This document shows, piece after piece, positions 52,015-63,135 of a stretch of 64,000 nucleotides of DNA. How positions within the stretch are numbered: the stretch's first letter is position 1; every line of letters starts with the position of its first letter. The position numbers and the translations under genes were made by a program. The notes under the pieces were generated by a model. The model was not told where the DNA came from, made no database searches, and worked only from the letters and a program-made list of their open reading frames with translations. The stretch covers positions 36,246,894-36,310,893 of the forward strand of contig CM020618.1 in NCBI GenBank assembly GCA_009829735.1. The letters are read 5' to 3'. The stretch comes from Pyropia yezoensis (Eukaryota > Rhodophyta > Bangiophyceae > Bangiales > Bangiaceae).

Positions 52015-53935
52015 TCCTGCCGCCGATGAGGCCCCCTATTGGTTGGCGCGGGCAGTGGCACGCCTGCCGGGACCCATCCGCGCCACACACCCCCGCACAC
52101 GTGGCTGCCAATGCGCCACCGTGCGCGCGGGTCACGCCATCGGACGCCCTTACCGCAACCAAACTACCTCCGCGGCGCTGCCCGCCCACGCCAAACATAG
52201 CCCGGCCGCCCAATCGTTGGGCGCCAACACGCCCGGCAAAGATCTGACGTGACACGCCCCTCCCCCGCTCGGCCTTCCAACCGCAATTAGCCGGGCGGGG
52301 CGCCCCGTCGGACGCCCAAGACCTAAACTAGTTGCCTTCTGGCCTGCACTTTCCCCCCACCCCGCCAATCCGCCACCCAATCGGAAGGCGCGGACGGGCT
52401 AGGCAGGACCCAGACACGATACACACCTCCCCCGCCCCCGCGGCGGCGGTCGGCGCCGCCGCTACCCCGCCGCCACGAACCACGGGAGCCACCTGTCGCA
52501 CTCCCCGACCCCAGTCAAATTGCCTGCTGGGCGCTTTGCATCCACCCCAAACCTCGCCCAGCCGCCCAATCGTTGGGTGCCGACAAGCCCGCCAAAAGTC
52601 TGACGCGACGTGCCCATCCCCGACTCGGCCTTCCAGGCGCCACCAGCCGGGCAAGGCGCCCCGTCGGACGCCAAGACCCCAATCTAGTTGCCCCCTGGGC
52701 CGCCCTGTTCCCCCACTGCGCCAATCCGCCACCCAATCGGAAGGGGCGGACGGGCTGGGCAGGACCCAGACACGCCGCACCGTCCTCCGCCCAAGCGGCC
52801 GCCGTCGGCGCCGCCGCCTCCCCGCCGCAACGAACCACTGGAGCTACCCGTCGCACGCCCGGACCCCAACCAAATTGCCTGCTGGGCGCTTCCCACCAAC
52901 CCCAACCCGCGCCCAGCCGCCCAATCGTTGGGCGTTGACAGGTCCTGTAGCGTTATGGCCGTCCTGCGGCCCCCGTCCGCCCCGCGTCGCCACCGCCCGG
53001 GGACAGAGGGCTATCAGAAGTAACGGGCCAGGGAGTCCCACACACGCTTGCCCACCTCAACGGCCAGAGGTAAGGGAAAAAGGCAAAAGCCCAAGGGGAA
53101 GGAGGACCCAAAGCAACGTTGTTTTACACGAAGGATCTCGCGTGGCCCGCGGGCCAAGCCCCTAAGAGCTCTCCACGCCACTCCCCGAGGGGCCACAAGG
53201 GCGCCCCCTCTCAGGGGCGCTCCCAGCGGGCCAAGTGCCAGCGTGCACCTGCCCCGCCGGGGCACCCCACACCACGCTAAAATCCCTCCACTCAGAATGC
53301 AAGCGAAAAACCCTCACACAGATGCAATCCGCCCAAAAACCCTATGGGAAAAAAGGGGACGGAAAGCACGAAATCAAGCAAGGAAAAATCGACAAAAAAT
53401 CCCATACAGAGAAACCGCGAGTGGCAGCCCAGCAAGTCCAACCAGGGGGAGGCGGCGCCACAACCGCCACCCGGAACGAGTCCGCCACCAGGCCCCACGC
53501 CCCATCCAGACACGCGGCCACCGAGGGCCGCCAGGTAATGCGTGACCGCCGCAACGTAGGCCACGTCAGGGTCGCCAACGAGGGCCGCAAACGCTACAGG
53601 TCCGGCGGAAAATTGACGCGACACGCCCTTCCCCCCCACTGCCCTCCAGTCTCCACCAAACGGGCGGGGCGCCCCGTCCGACGCCCCTACGCCAATCTGG
53701 TTGCCTGCTGGGCTTCCCCTTTCCCCCCGCCCCACTAATCCGCCACCCAGTCGGAAGGAGCGGACGGGCTGTGCAGGACCCGGACACACCACACCTCCCC
53801 CCGCGAACGCGGCCGCGGTCGGCGGCGCCGCCCGGCCGCCGCCACCACCCACGGGGCGCCACGTTGGACGGCCCGTGCGCAAGCCAATTGGCTGTTGGGC
53901 GCCCCCTGCGCGCCACCGAACCCCGTCCGAATCCG
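52015..53935. repeat. Degenerate tandem array with a unit of about 355 bp
   Basis: The landmark CAATCGTTGG occurs at 52211, 52567 and 52922 (spacing 356 and 355). Each unit also holds CCACCCAATCGGAAGG, then GCGGACGGGCT-GGCAGGACCC and AATTGCCTGCTGGGCG-type words. A partial diverged unit precedes 52211. The last unit is split by a solo LTR (52946-53598) and resumes at 53604. Unit length is not a multiple of three, and the frames crossing it are not conserved, so it is satellite-like, not coding. Confidence 0.8.
52946..53598 (-). mobile_element. Solo LTR related to chromovirus B, reverse orientation
   Basis: A 653-bp block starting TGTAGCGTTATGG and ending CGCTACA, flanked by GGTCC on both sides (52941-52945 and 53599-53603). 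Read in reverse it is similar along its length to the 644-bp LTR of B, for example around AAAGCCCAAGGGGAAGGAGG and CACGAAATCAAGCAAGGAAA. It is clearly diverged from B, so it is a relative or an older member. It sits inside a tandem-repeat unit whose two halves are otherwise continuous. Confidence 0.88.
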
Positions 53936-54280
53936 CAATTGGGGGGGGATGCGCGCCAGAGGCTCCCACCGCCCCCCTGGGCGCCGTGCCCCCCCCCCCT
54001 CCCAGCCCGACGTGCGGCGTGCGCGTAGGGTGCGCTTGGGGCGGGGGGCACGCTGTTGCGCGGGGCAGGGCGGGGCGGGAGCGGATCGGACCCGTTTGGA
54101 GGGGGGCGGGGCCTGCCCTCACACGGTGCGAACGGCACCGCCCCGCCCACGCCCTGCCCCCGCGTCCACCGCCGACGGTGTCCACCGCCCAACCCGCCCA
54201 CCTATCCCTCGCCCAACCGCCTCCGTGCTCCCGGCGCCCCGATCCCCGCCGTCCCCGCTCACAACCTGTTCCCGCCCACC
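53936..54280. other. GC-rich leader region before the split gene
   Basis: C runs and GGGGCGGGG-type boxes, no domain in any frame. It ends with CCCGCCCACC before ATG 54281 and may be the promoter or leader of the gene split by element C. Confidence 0.4.
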
Positions 54281-54597
54281 ATGCGAGGCTACGGCAGCGG
54301 CCCCAACGATGGTCACCGCGGCTACGGCGGTCCTGATGCCCCGTGGCGGCCGGTGCCTTCCCAGCACGCTCCCTGGTCGCAGCAGCTGCAGCAGCCGTCA
54401 TCCGAGTGGGTGCTTTCGTCGGCGGCGGGCCCGCCGCCCTACCTCTGCCACTGGTCGTGTTTCTGCCCGTGGGCGGCCCCACCCCCGCCTGGCTGGACCT
54501 ACACGCCCCCCTGGAATACTTATGGGGGGCGTGGTGACCTGCTGGGATGCCGGCAGGCCGTCCGAGCAGCACCCTGGCCGAGAGGACTGTCGCCGCG
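54281..54597 (+). pseudogene. Left part of a gene split by chromovirus C
   Basis: The frame starts at an ATG in strong context (CCCACCATGCG) and encodes a Gly/Tyr/Pro/Trp-rich, probably disordered leader: MRGYGSGPNDGHRGYGGPDA, then PWRPVPSQHAPWSQQLQQPS and a Cys/Trp patch YLCHWSCFCPWAAPPPPGW. It stops at the element's target duplication CCGCG. Just right of the element a similar Pro/Arg/Asp/Tyr-rich text continues (PPRHHPDEQPRPR, RRDDYPPPRGSPGRYDDRPF), leading to the Myb/SANT-like part at 63136. The phases agree only if one base is gained or lost at the GGGGGG run near 54522, which could be real decay or a homopolymer sequencing error. Confidence 0.45.
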
Positions 54598-55518
54598 TGT
54601 AAGGATTTGCCCATTAAATCCCCACCCGGAACCCAGGGGATATGGACTGGGACCTCTCCTTACATGTCCGGCCCCGATAACTCCCCCCAAGACACATCAA
54701 TTCCCCACTACCCTGGGCGACACCACGCTGTATCCCTGACATTTTGCGGACGTCGGCCGACCGCACGAAAGCCGCCGTCAACGCACTGTCGGAACCCTGT
54801 CATGGACGTCGAAACTCGACAGCGAGGAGCGAGTGACATCGTCCACCAACCACGGGCGGACATCCCCGTCTGTGCTGCCTGAATTTTATTCTCTGCGCTG
54901 CTTGAAAGCTGGCATCAAGGACCAGTCACATGATTCACCGACACTGAGGACACCGCACATCCTCGCTGGCGGCTGAGTGCGATATGACTGGCTCGCCGGC
55001 TTTTGGATTGATTGAATTTGGCCTTGCTGGCCCTTACAGCCAGTCGGACCTTCTGTCCGACGGGCGTGTGGAGCCGGCTGGTGGGGCGCACTGGGCGCCA
55101 TCCACGGGACCTCCTTCGTTTCGGGCAAACTGGGGCTGCACTCCTTTAGTACGCACGCCCGCCCATGCTTTGTTCTGAGAGACATGCTTTGTTTTTGGAC
55201 CGTTCTGTGCCTACCGGCGGTGCAATGGGGAAACGCATGCTTTGGGGCACCTCGGGTGCCCCGACGCGAGTATATAGTGCGTGGATGTCGGCGCCACCGG
55301 GGGAGACGAGAGGGGCAACCACAGACACAGACCAAAGACACTGTTTACCTTTTGTACCCTCGATCCCCACCGACGTCGCGCCCATCTTCTTCCCCAGACC
55401 CACCCCCGTCGAGACCACCGTCCTCTTCCCCGTGCCCCGCCGCCCCATTGGCTCGCAGGGCCCGCTGACACCCCCACGAGTACGTTGAGGGCTCCCCGGT
55501 TTTAGGTGGGTCCTCACA
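54598..55518 (+). repeat. 5' LTR of chromovirus C
   Basis: 921 bp, preceded by the duplication CCGCG. It contains a GTATATAGTGCG box near 55269-55280 that could be the promoter TATA element, followed by CCACAGACACAGACC-type leader sequence. Confidence 0.93.
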
Positions 55519-55754
55519 TGTGGTAGCTTCCGATTGTTCGACTTTCTACCTGGCGGTGACTGCGATTCCGTGCGTGATTTGGACCTCCCTGCGATTGTGA
55601 CGTCGTGTTGCCCCCTGCGTTCGGCTTGCCACGGGCATTGTAATACGAACGCAGTGGGTTCCACGAATCACACCGAAAGAATATTTCCCTGACACTGCCA
55701 TCGCGCTTGATGTCACGGAATTTTTCTTTTTAGTCAACCGATTGTTGAATCCCA

Positions 55755-56498
55755 GTGAGTTCCAAATCAGGTTCCGAATATTCTTCCTCGGCTGTGGCGG
55801 CCGCGTCGGCATCCTCCGGCACGACGGCCCGCAACACGGTGGCCACGTCACGTGGAAACCCTGAGACCCGCGCACCCCCGACGACCCGCGCACCCCCGAC
55901 GATCCGCGGCGCTGGTACAGCGCGCGGCTCGTCGGCACGCGGCAGTCCGTCGGCACGCGGCCCCGTGGGAGGGCACCACCACCCGGGGGCACGCAGCCCC
56001 CCGGCCGGCGCCTTCTCCACCTCCACCCAGGCGGCCCCCCCGCACCTATCCCTGCTGGGGCGGACCGCCCCTAAGCCCCCCCTCTCGGACAAGGGCAAGG
56101 GCCCTGCCTCGGCGGGCACAGCGGCCCGGACGAACCGGCGCCTGCTGCTGCCCCCGCAGGAACCGGCGCGCCGTTTCATCGCGCCGCCCCCCCCGCTGAT
56201 TGGGCACATCAAGCCGACCACCGCGCGGGCGGTGGAACAGCGCAAACAGCGCCGAATCGCCAAGGCCCGCCGCATCCCACTGGGCACACACCAGTGTAAG
56301 CCCTGCGGTGTGACGTGCAACAGCCTATCGGTGTTGCGCGACCATCGCAACTCACGTCGGCATCGCAATACTGTCAACCGCCCTTCCACTCTCCCACGCT
56401 GCGATCCCTGTGGGCGTGAATTTGATTCGGTGGTTCAATTTGAAAGCCACTTGCGTGGCAAGGCGCACCACCGCCAGCTGGCGCGGGGCACCGATTGA
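55755..56498 (+). CDS. Accessory protein of chromovirus C with two U1/matrin-type zinc fingers
   Basis: An open frame of 247 codons between the 5' LTR and gag. Residues 1-115 are Ser/Ala/Pro/Arg-rich and probably disordered. Residues about 145-175 are basic (PTTARAVEQRKQRRIAKARR). Two fingers of identical spacing C-x2-C-x12-H-x5-H lie at residues 181-203 (CKPCG...H-x5-H) and 216-238 (CDPCGREF...HLRGKAH). This spacing is the U1-type/JAZ subclass that commonly binds double-stranded RNA or RNA-DNA hybrids, unlike the CCHC knuckle of gag, which the element has separately. Standard chromoviruses have no frame here. Its role is unknown; it could be a captured host gene. It may be expressed from the LTR promoter before gag. 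Confidence 0.65.
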   Translation: MSSKSGSEYSSSAVAAASASSGTTARNTVATSRGNPETRAPPTTRAPPTIRGAGTARGSSARGSPSARGPVGGHHHPGARSPPAGAFSTSTQAAPPHLSLLGRTAPKPPLSDKGKGPASAGTAARTNRRLLLPPQEPARRFIAPPPPLIGHIKPTTARAVEQRKQRRIAKARRIPLGTHQCKPCGVTCNSLSVLRDHRNSRRHRNTVNRPSTLPRCDPCGREFDSVVQFESHLRGKAHHRQLARGTD

Positions 56499-56841
56499 CA
56501 ACCTCCATTGATCTACCGCGAGAGCCCAATTTTCCCCCTCTGATCTCCCCCCCGCGTGAGAATCCGACGAGACCGACTCGGGCCCGAGCGCGGAAGCCGA
56601 CCGAAAATCCGAATGCGCGCCCTCAAGCGATTTGCTTGTGATTGGATTTAACGAAATAGTGTTGCACGCTCTTGATCTCGTCACCGCGATCCCTCGGCAC
56701 TTGACCAATTGTCGCGCGCCACTACGTTGCTTGACCAAATTTCTTACACAAATCTATCCGGAGTTCGACTGGGCACTTCTTGTAAGTCTAAGTCGCTCTG
56801 TCCTGTGAAATTGTAACTCCTGGAGTTAACTCCTGGAAACG

Positions 56842-57720
56842 ATGGACCCCTCGAGTATTGCTGGCGGGACCCCGGTCACTTCTGGGTCGACATCTGGCAC
56901 CCCCAGTGTCGAAGCATGGAATCAGCTTACGACATTTGTGACGCAAATGCGTGACGAGCTCGAGGCACACAAGGTGGAATTGGAAGACACGAAGCAGCAG
57001 CTCGCCGAGACCAAGGCGAAAGCAGCCCGCGAGAACGCAAAACCCGCGCGGCCGAACAAGCCCGGGCTTTTCTCTGGCAAACCCGGGACCATTGAAGCGT
57101 GGTGCTCCCACATGGACTCCTGCGTCCGGCTGAGTGAACCCGCCGAAGCGTGTCGTGTCGCTTGCACCTATCTCGATGGAGAAGCGTTCAACTGGTGGCA
57201 TACCTATAGTCAGACTACAGACGTTTCGAGCTGGGACGCCTTCCGTGCTGCACTCATCCGGCGCTTCAGTCCACTGAACAAGACGCAGGCGGCACGGGAC
57301 AAGCTGCATGCATGGCGACAGATTAAGGACGTCGGGACGTTTGACAAGACTTTCCTGAGCGTCGTCGTGGACATCCCAGACATGACTGAAGCGGAAAAGA
57401 TTGACCGCTACACGCGAGGTCTGAAGCGGGACATCTGGCAGGCACTGTGCCTCAAGAACTACACTGAACTCGAGCCTCTAATGACAGACGCCCTGCGCGT
57501 AGAAGCTGCCAAGGCTGGAGCCTCGCGCTTCACGAACAACCTCAGCAGCACCTCTGGGAAGCCGTCTGCGACGGGTGTCGTCCCCATGGATATTTCCAGC
57601 ATCAAGGTCGAGAAGCTCACGCCCGAGGAGCGCCAGCGCTGTATGCGCGAGGGACTCTGCCTCCGCTGTCGCGAAAAGGGGCACCTGGCAAAAGACTGCC
57701 CAAAAGGCCAGCGGAACTGA
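56842..57720 (+). other. gag region of chromovirus C
   Basis: About 290 residues: a short coiled-coil start (MRDELEAHKVELEDTKQQLA), a Retrotrans_gag-like capsid domain (AFNWWHTYSQTTDVSSWDAF, then LIRRFSPLNKTQAARDKL and FDKTFLSVV) and a C-terminal CCHC knuckle ([14 protein letters not shown]). It makes the particle core in the family. Confidence 0.85.
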
Positions 57721-57739
57721 AGCAGCAACCGTCGTCAAC

Positions 57740-60700
57740 AACGGTAAAAGATGCTCCTTTGGTTCCGGAAAACAAATCGTCACCCTTTGAAGGCCCGCGT
57801 CTCGGGCTACTGCTTTCTACTGCTTCTGTCAATGGCCATGTTGTAAAGGTGCTGTTCGACGACGGGTCTCCCATCAACGTCGTCTCCAGGCGCCTCATGA
57901 AAACCCTGAATGTCAAGACCACTGAAACGGACTTCGCGGCAAACATGCCCGATGGACGTTCCCATGTACTCGCTGAAACCATTGAACCCTTAGAGATTCA
58001 CATCGGCCTTTACCAAGAACGACTACGGTTCGCCGTATGCGACCTCAGTGCGTACGACGTTATCCTCGGTAAGAAATGGCGCGATGACAAGGGCGCCAAG
58101 ATCAACAACAAGAAGAACAAGATATCCTTTAAGTTCAACCACAAGAATATTTCTATCACCGCCTCCCTCAAGAAACCGGAGGGCCTCATTAGCCGGCAAC
58201 GACTCGCACGTGACCTCATTCAAAGGACCCCTGTATTCGCCATCTACCTGCATTCTGAAGACCCCTCAAGCAGCTATGACATCAACTCCATCATTATGGG
58301 AGAAGCTGAAGACAAAAATGAAGTCCAACAGATTCTCAAGGAGTACGCTGACGTCTTCCCGGCTGAGCTCCCGGACGGACTCCCTCCCGAGCGTAGTCAC
58401 AAGTTTAGCATCAAGCTGACCGACGACGCTGAACCACGTCGCAGCGGTATTTACCGCCTCTCCGAGTGGGAACTCGATGAACTCAAGACGCAACTTGCGA
58501 CCCTGATTCGGAAGGGATTCATCCAGCCAAGTGCCTCACCGTGGGGCTCCTCCGTTCTATTTGCGGCGAAGAAGGACGGCGGCTGGCGGATGCGCATCGA
58601 CTACCGAGCATTGAACAAGGCCACCATCAAGAATGCGTATCCTCTACCACGTATCGATGACATCTTTGATCAACTACGAAAGACCAAGTATTTCACGAAG
58701 ATTGACCTCCGCTCTGGCTACCACCAGATCCGGCTGGACCCTGACACCATCCCATTGACGGCGTTCCGGACCAAGTATGGATTCTACGAGTTTACTGTGC
58801 TACCCTTCGGACTGACGAACGCCCCCGCAGTCTTCATGAACTTGATGAACGATGTGTTCAGACCTGTGGTATAAAACTCGATCCTCTCAGACACGTGTCA
58901 ATATCCCTCGGGGGAAAGGGACAGGTAACACAGAAAGGGGAACTACGAGAATGGTATGCCTGTTGCCTCACGTGCCTGCTCGCAGAGCAAACAGATACGC
59001 ACGGTAGTGCACACGGGGAAGAGGAAAGCAAACGCGCAGTTGTCTTTTTCCCTGAGGGCGCAGGCCAAGGGCGCCTCGCTGTCCCTCTTAACGTGCATCT
59101 GGGGGAGCCTCGGCACGTTGGCCCAGTAGCCCCTCCATACCCCCGAGTGGCCCCGACCCGAGTCTAACCTCGTCAGGTCGGGGGCCACTATCACTACTAA
59201 TTCTATTCCCACTCACTAATCTCACACTCAAATTCTCTCAAATCAAGTCCCTCACAAGTATGCAAAAACTCATCAGAAATCCCTCTCTCACGTGTGGATA
59301 GCGTAGTCCACCGCATCCCAGTGCCGGGCACGGGCCACGGCCGCCAACCATCACCACACGGCGGGCGTGTACTGGCACCTGGTGCCCTCTGGTTGCAGTC
59401 CCGGGTCGGCGCCAAGTCGGGGCCAGGGATGCTACAAGACCCTACCTGTACGACTTCATCTGCGTCTACTTAGACGACATTTTGGTCTACAGCGAAACCT
59501 ACGAGGATCATCTCAAGCACCTGAGAAAAACCCTGGCCAAGCTACGAGACCACAAGCTTTACGCCAAGGCAAGTAAGTGCCAATTCGCTCGAACCACTGT
59601 CGATTACCTCGGCCACGTCATATCTGACGCAGGCTTTTCCATGGAGGACCAGAAGGTCCAAGCCATTCGGACGTGGGCAACCCCCAAGAGCAAGAAGGAC
59701 GTGCAGTCCTTCCTCGGTATGGTCAACTTCTATCGCCGATTTATCAAGGGAATGGCCGCAGTTGCTAACCCTCTTACGAGGTTGACGGGGAAGGTCGAAT
59801 TTGAGTGGACGCCGGACGCCCAAAAAGCCTTCGAGCAGCTGCGGACTCTGACAACAAGTGCACCGGTACTAAGGCCGTTTGACAAACGATATCCCATCTA
59901 CGTGTCTACTGATGCCAGCGGGTATGCTATTGGCGCAGTCCTCGAACAAGACGACGGAAAGGGACGGCGTCCAGTGGCGTTCTTCTCCCTGACCTTGAAT
60001 ATCCACGAACAACGCTACAGCATCCGCGAACGTGAGCTGCTCGCAGTGGTCCAAGCCATCCGGCACTGGCGCTGCTACCTCCACGGAAGACCCTTTGAGG
60101 TCCATACCGACCACGAGTCCCTGAGATACCTGCGAACCCAAGAAAGGCTGAACGACCGCCAAGTCAAGTGGCTTGAACTTCTGGACCAATTCCAGTTCAA
60201 GATTGTCCCGATCAAAGGCATCTCCAACGCCGTAGCTGATGCCCTTTCCAGGCAACCCCAAGATGCCCCTGACAAGCACGAACCCAACCAAGATCTCCTT
60301 AGTCGAGTGCTGACCAAGACCATTGACGAAACCCTCAAGAAAACTGAAATCAACAACCTCATGACCATCAACCAAAGTGATCAAGACCTTGCCACCCTAG
60401 AACAAGAGTACAAAGCGGACCCCGAGTTTGCCGACCTAGCCAAGGACCCGGTATCTCCCTACCGGTTTCATATGAGGTTGCTGAAACGAGGTGACCGTAC
60501 GTGCATCCCCGATGGTACTCTACGCCAAAGACTCCTCCACGACTACCACGACGTCCCGTGCCAAGGGCACATGGGAGTGAAGAAAACCACCAAGGCCGTT
60601 GCTTCCAATTACTACTGGAAGTCTATGCGGCAGGACATCCAAAGATACGTACAATCATGTGATTCGTGCCAGCGGAACAAGGCTAGCACTCATTCACCTC

Positions 60701-61812
60701 TGGGTCATCTCAAACCACTCGAACCCCCAAGCCAAAGATGGGCAAGTGTCTCCATGGACTTTATCACCCCACTGCCACTGACACCACGAGGCCACAATGG
60801 CATTTATGTCGTTTTTGACCGACTCACCAAGATGATTCGCCTGGCACCAATGAAGCCGGAATGTACAGCGCCGGTCACAGCTCAGCTTTACCACGATCAC
60901 GTCTATCGCAACCACGGCCTACCTCAAGAAGTCGTCTGTGACCGCGACCCTATCTTTTTCTCCAACTTCTGGCGGTCACTGACAAAGATCCTCAAGGTCA
61001 AGATCAAAGCCTCATCGGCCTACCACCCGCAGACGGACGGCCAAACTGAGATTATGAACAAGAAAATTGAAGAAATCCTCAGAAACTTCGTCAACCATCA
61101 TCAAGGCGACTGGGATCTTTTCCTCGTTGGCGCGGAAGTTGCGTACAACCGGTCACCTAATGTCGTAACCACGTACTCTCCATTTTTCTTGAACTACGGG
61201 TTTGAACCAAGGACTGTGCCTATGGACATCCTCGACAGCAGGGACTCAAATCTTCCTGCTGTGTCGGATTGGCTATCCAGCCTCCACGATGCTCAAAAGA
61301 CGGCTATCGCCGCCATCAAGAGCGCCAATGAGACGAGCGCGGCGTACGCAAACCGTCATCGCCGACCATGCACAATCGCTGTGGGCGACCACGTACTCCT
61401 CAGCACCAAGAACCTCTTGCCCGACGCTTTTCAAGGCGCTCGTAAGCTGATGCCCAAATACTCCGGACCCTACAAAGTCACGGAGAGCATCAATGACGTC
61501 ACGTTCCGTCTCGATCTTCCCCAAGCTGTCCTCGATCGCAAAGTTCACAACGCCTTCCATGCCAGCCTCCTGAAGCCGTACCGCGCTGATCCGTATGGTC
61601 GACTTCCTCCCGTTCCACCCCCGGTTGCATTTCCGGATGGCTCGGTCGAGTATGAAGTGGGCTCCATTTTACGGTCACGAAAGCGCCGTGGACGACTGCA
61701 GTACCTCGTCAAATGGAAAGGCTGCGACATCAGCGAGAACTCTTGGCTGACAAAGCAAGACCTTGTGAACGCCCCTGAAGTTTTAGACGCCTTTCTTCGA
61801 CGCGCGTCCTAA
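57740..61812 (+). other. pol region of chromovirus C, with chromodomain end
   Basis: Parts in order are a protease-like segment with [12 protein letters not shown] (about 57.85 kb; DDG in place of the usual DTG or DSG), RT ([20 protein letters not shown], then [12 protein letters not shown] and YLDDILVYS), RNase H (VSTDASGYAIGAVL), integrase, and a chromodomain within the last 60 residues. The RT coding region is separated into two parts by the solo LTR at 58865-59436. Confidence 0.88.
58865..59436. mobile_element. Solo LTR inserted in the RT region of chromovirus C
   Basis: A 572-bp block beginning TGTGGTATAAAACTC and ending GGGATGCTACA, flanked by AGACC (58860-58864 and 59437-59441). The RT protein sequence is continuous across the block once it is recognised. 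It contains a TATAAAA box near its start. It does not resemble the LTRs of A, B or C, so it belongs to a further family. It must be younger than C. Confidence 0.88.
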
Positions 61813-61823
61813 GGGGGGGGAGG

Positions 61824-62743
61824 TGTAAGGATTTGCCCATTAAATCCCCACCCGGAACCCAGGGGATATGGACTGGGACCTCTCCTTACATGTCCGGCCC
61901 CGATAACTCTCCCCAAGACACATCAATTCCCCACTACCCTGGGCGACACCACGCTGTATCCCTGACATTTTGCGGACGTCGGCCGACCGCACGAAAGCCG
62001 CCGTCAACGCACTGTCGGAACCCTGTCATGGACGTCGAAACTCGACAGCGAGGAGCGAGTGACATCGTCCACCAACCACGGGTGGACATCCCCGTCTGTG
62101 CTGCCTGAATTTTATGCTCTGCGCTGCTTGAAAGCTGGCATCAAGGACCAGTCACATGATTCACCGACACTGAGGACACCGCACATCCTCGCTGGCGGCT
62201 GAGTGCGATATGACTGGCTCGCCGGCTTTTGGATTGATTGAATTTGGCCTTGCTGGCCCTTACAGCCAGTCGGACCTTCTGTCCGACGGGCGTGTGGAGC
62301 CGGCCGGTGGGGCGCGCAGGGCGCCATCCACGGGACCTCCTTCGTTTCCGGCAAACTGGGGCTGCACTCCTTTAGTACGCACGCCCGCCCATGCTTTGTT
62401 CTGAGAGACATGCTTTCTTTTTGGACCGTTCTGTGCCTACCGGCGGTGCGATGGGGAAACGCATGCTTTGGGGCACCTCGGGTGCCCCGACGCGAGTATA
62501 TAGTGCGTGGATGTCGGCGCCACCGGGGGAGACGAGAGGGGCAACCACAGACACAGACCAAAGACACTGTTTACCTTTTGTACCCTCGATCCCCACCGAC
62601 GTCGCGCCCATCTTCTTCCCCAGACCCACCCCCGTCGAGACCACCGTCCTCTTCCCCGTGCCCCGCCGCCCCATTGGCTCGCAGGGCCCGCTGACACCCC
62701 CACGAGTACGTTGAGGGCTCCCCGGTTTTAGGTGGGTCCCACA
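61824..62743 (+). repeat. 3' LTR of chromovirus C
   Basis: 920 bp, followed by CCGCG; about ten differences from the 5' LTR. Confidence 0.93.
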
Positions 62744-62748
62744 CCGCG

Positions 62749-63135
62749 ACCCGCCCCGCCCTCCCCGCCACCATCCCGACGAGCAACCTCGCCCCCGCAG
62801 CCCCGGCATCCATCCTCACCGACGTGACGACTACCCACCGCCCCGCGGTAGCCCTGGGCGGTACGACGACCGCCCTTTCCGCTGGGTGGCGGCGCCGCCC
62901 CCCGGCCCGCCTGACGACGAGGGGCCGCCGCTGCGCTACGAACAGAAGTCGACGCTCCCGCCGCTCCCGCCGCCACCCCGGCAGCCGCCCCCGCCGCCGC
63001 CCTCGCCACCGCCCTACCGCGGCGAGCTTGCCGGCCGGGAGGCGCGCTCTCCTCGACACCCCCCGCCCCGCCACGCCTCCCGCGTCAACCAAGACGGACT
63101 GGGCCCCCCCCGACGCTGAAAGACCTGCCGCCACG
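62749..63135 (+). pseudogene. Proline-rich right-hand continuation of the split gene
   Basis: Directly after the CCGCG duplication a frame encodes Pro/Arg/Asp/His/Tyr-rich sequence (DDYPPPRGSPGRYDDRPF, then a PPPPP stretch), which continues the style of the left part at 54281-54597. It ends at a run of eight C near 63106; beyond the run another phase leads into the Myb/SANT-like part (DAERPAATMGSG). Two phase changes, both at homopolymers, leave open whether the gene was already decayed or whether run lengths are wrong. Confidence 0.4.

Larger units (their letters stand above)
54598..62743 (+). mobile_element. Gypsy chromovirus C with an extra zinc-finger frame before gag
   Basis: LTRs of 921 and 920 bp (54598-55518 and 61824-62743, TGTAAGG...CACA) differ at about ten positions and are flanked by CCGCG (54593-54597, 62744-62748). 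A primer-binding-site candidate TGGTAGCTTCC lies at 55521 and a purine tract (AAGGGGGGGGAGG) at 61811-61823. Parts in order are an accessory double-zinc-finger frame, gag with a [14 protein letters not shown] knuckle, protease, reverse transcriptase with YLDD, RNase H, integrase (H-H-C-C finger, then MDFITPLP, CDRDPIF and QTDGQTE) and a C-terminal chromodomain (YLVKWKGCDISENSWL). Gag and pol are separate open frames, as many chromoviruses have. The copy looks almost whole; its one obvious break is the solo LTR inserted in RT. LTR divergence of about 1 per cent makes it older than B but still young. Confidence 0.93.

Noticed and set aside
52332-54614. Repeat-bearing frames of 110-440 codons as a repetitive protein gene
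   Set aside because: The tandem unit is about 355 bp, not a multiple of three, so the protein repeats shift phase from unit to unit; an LTR also interrupts them.
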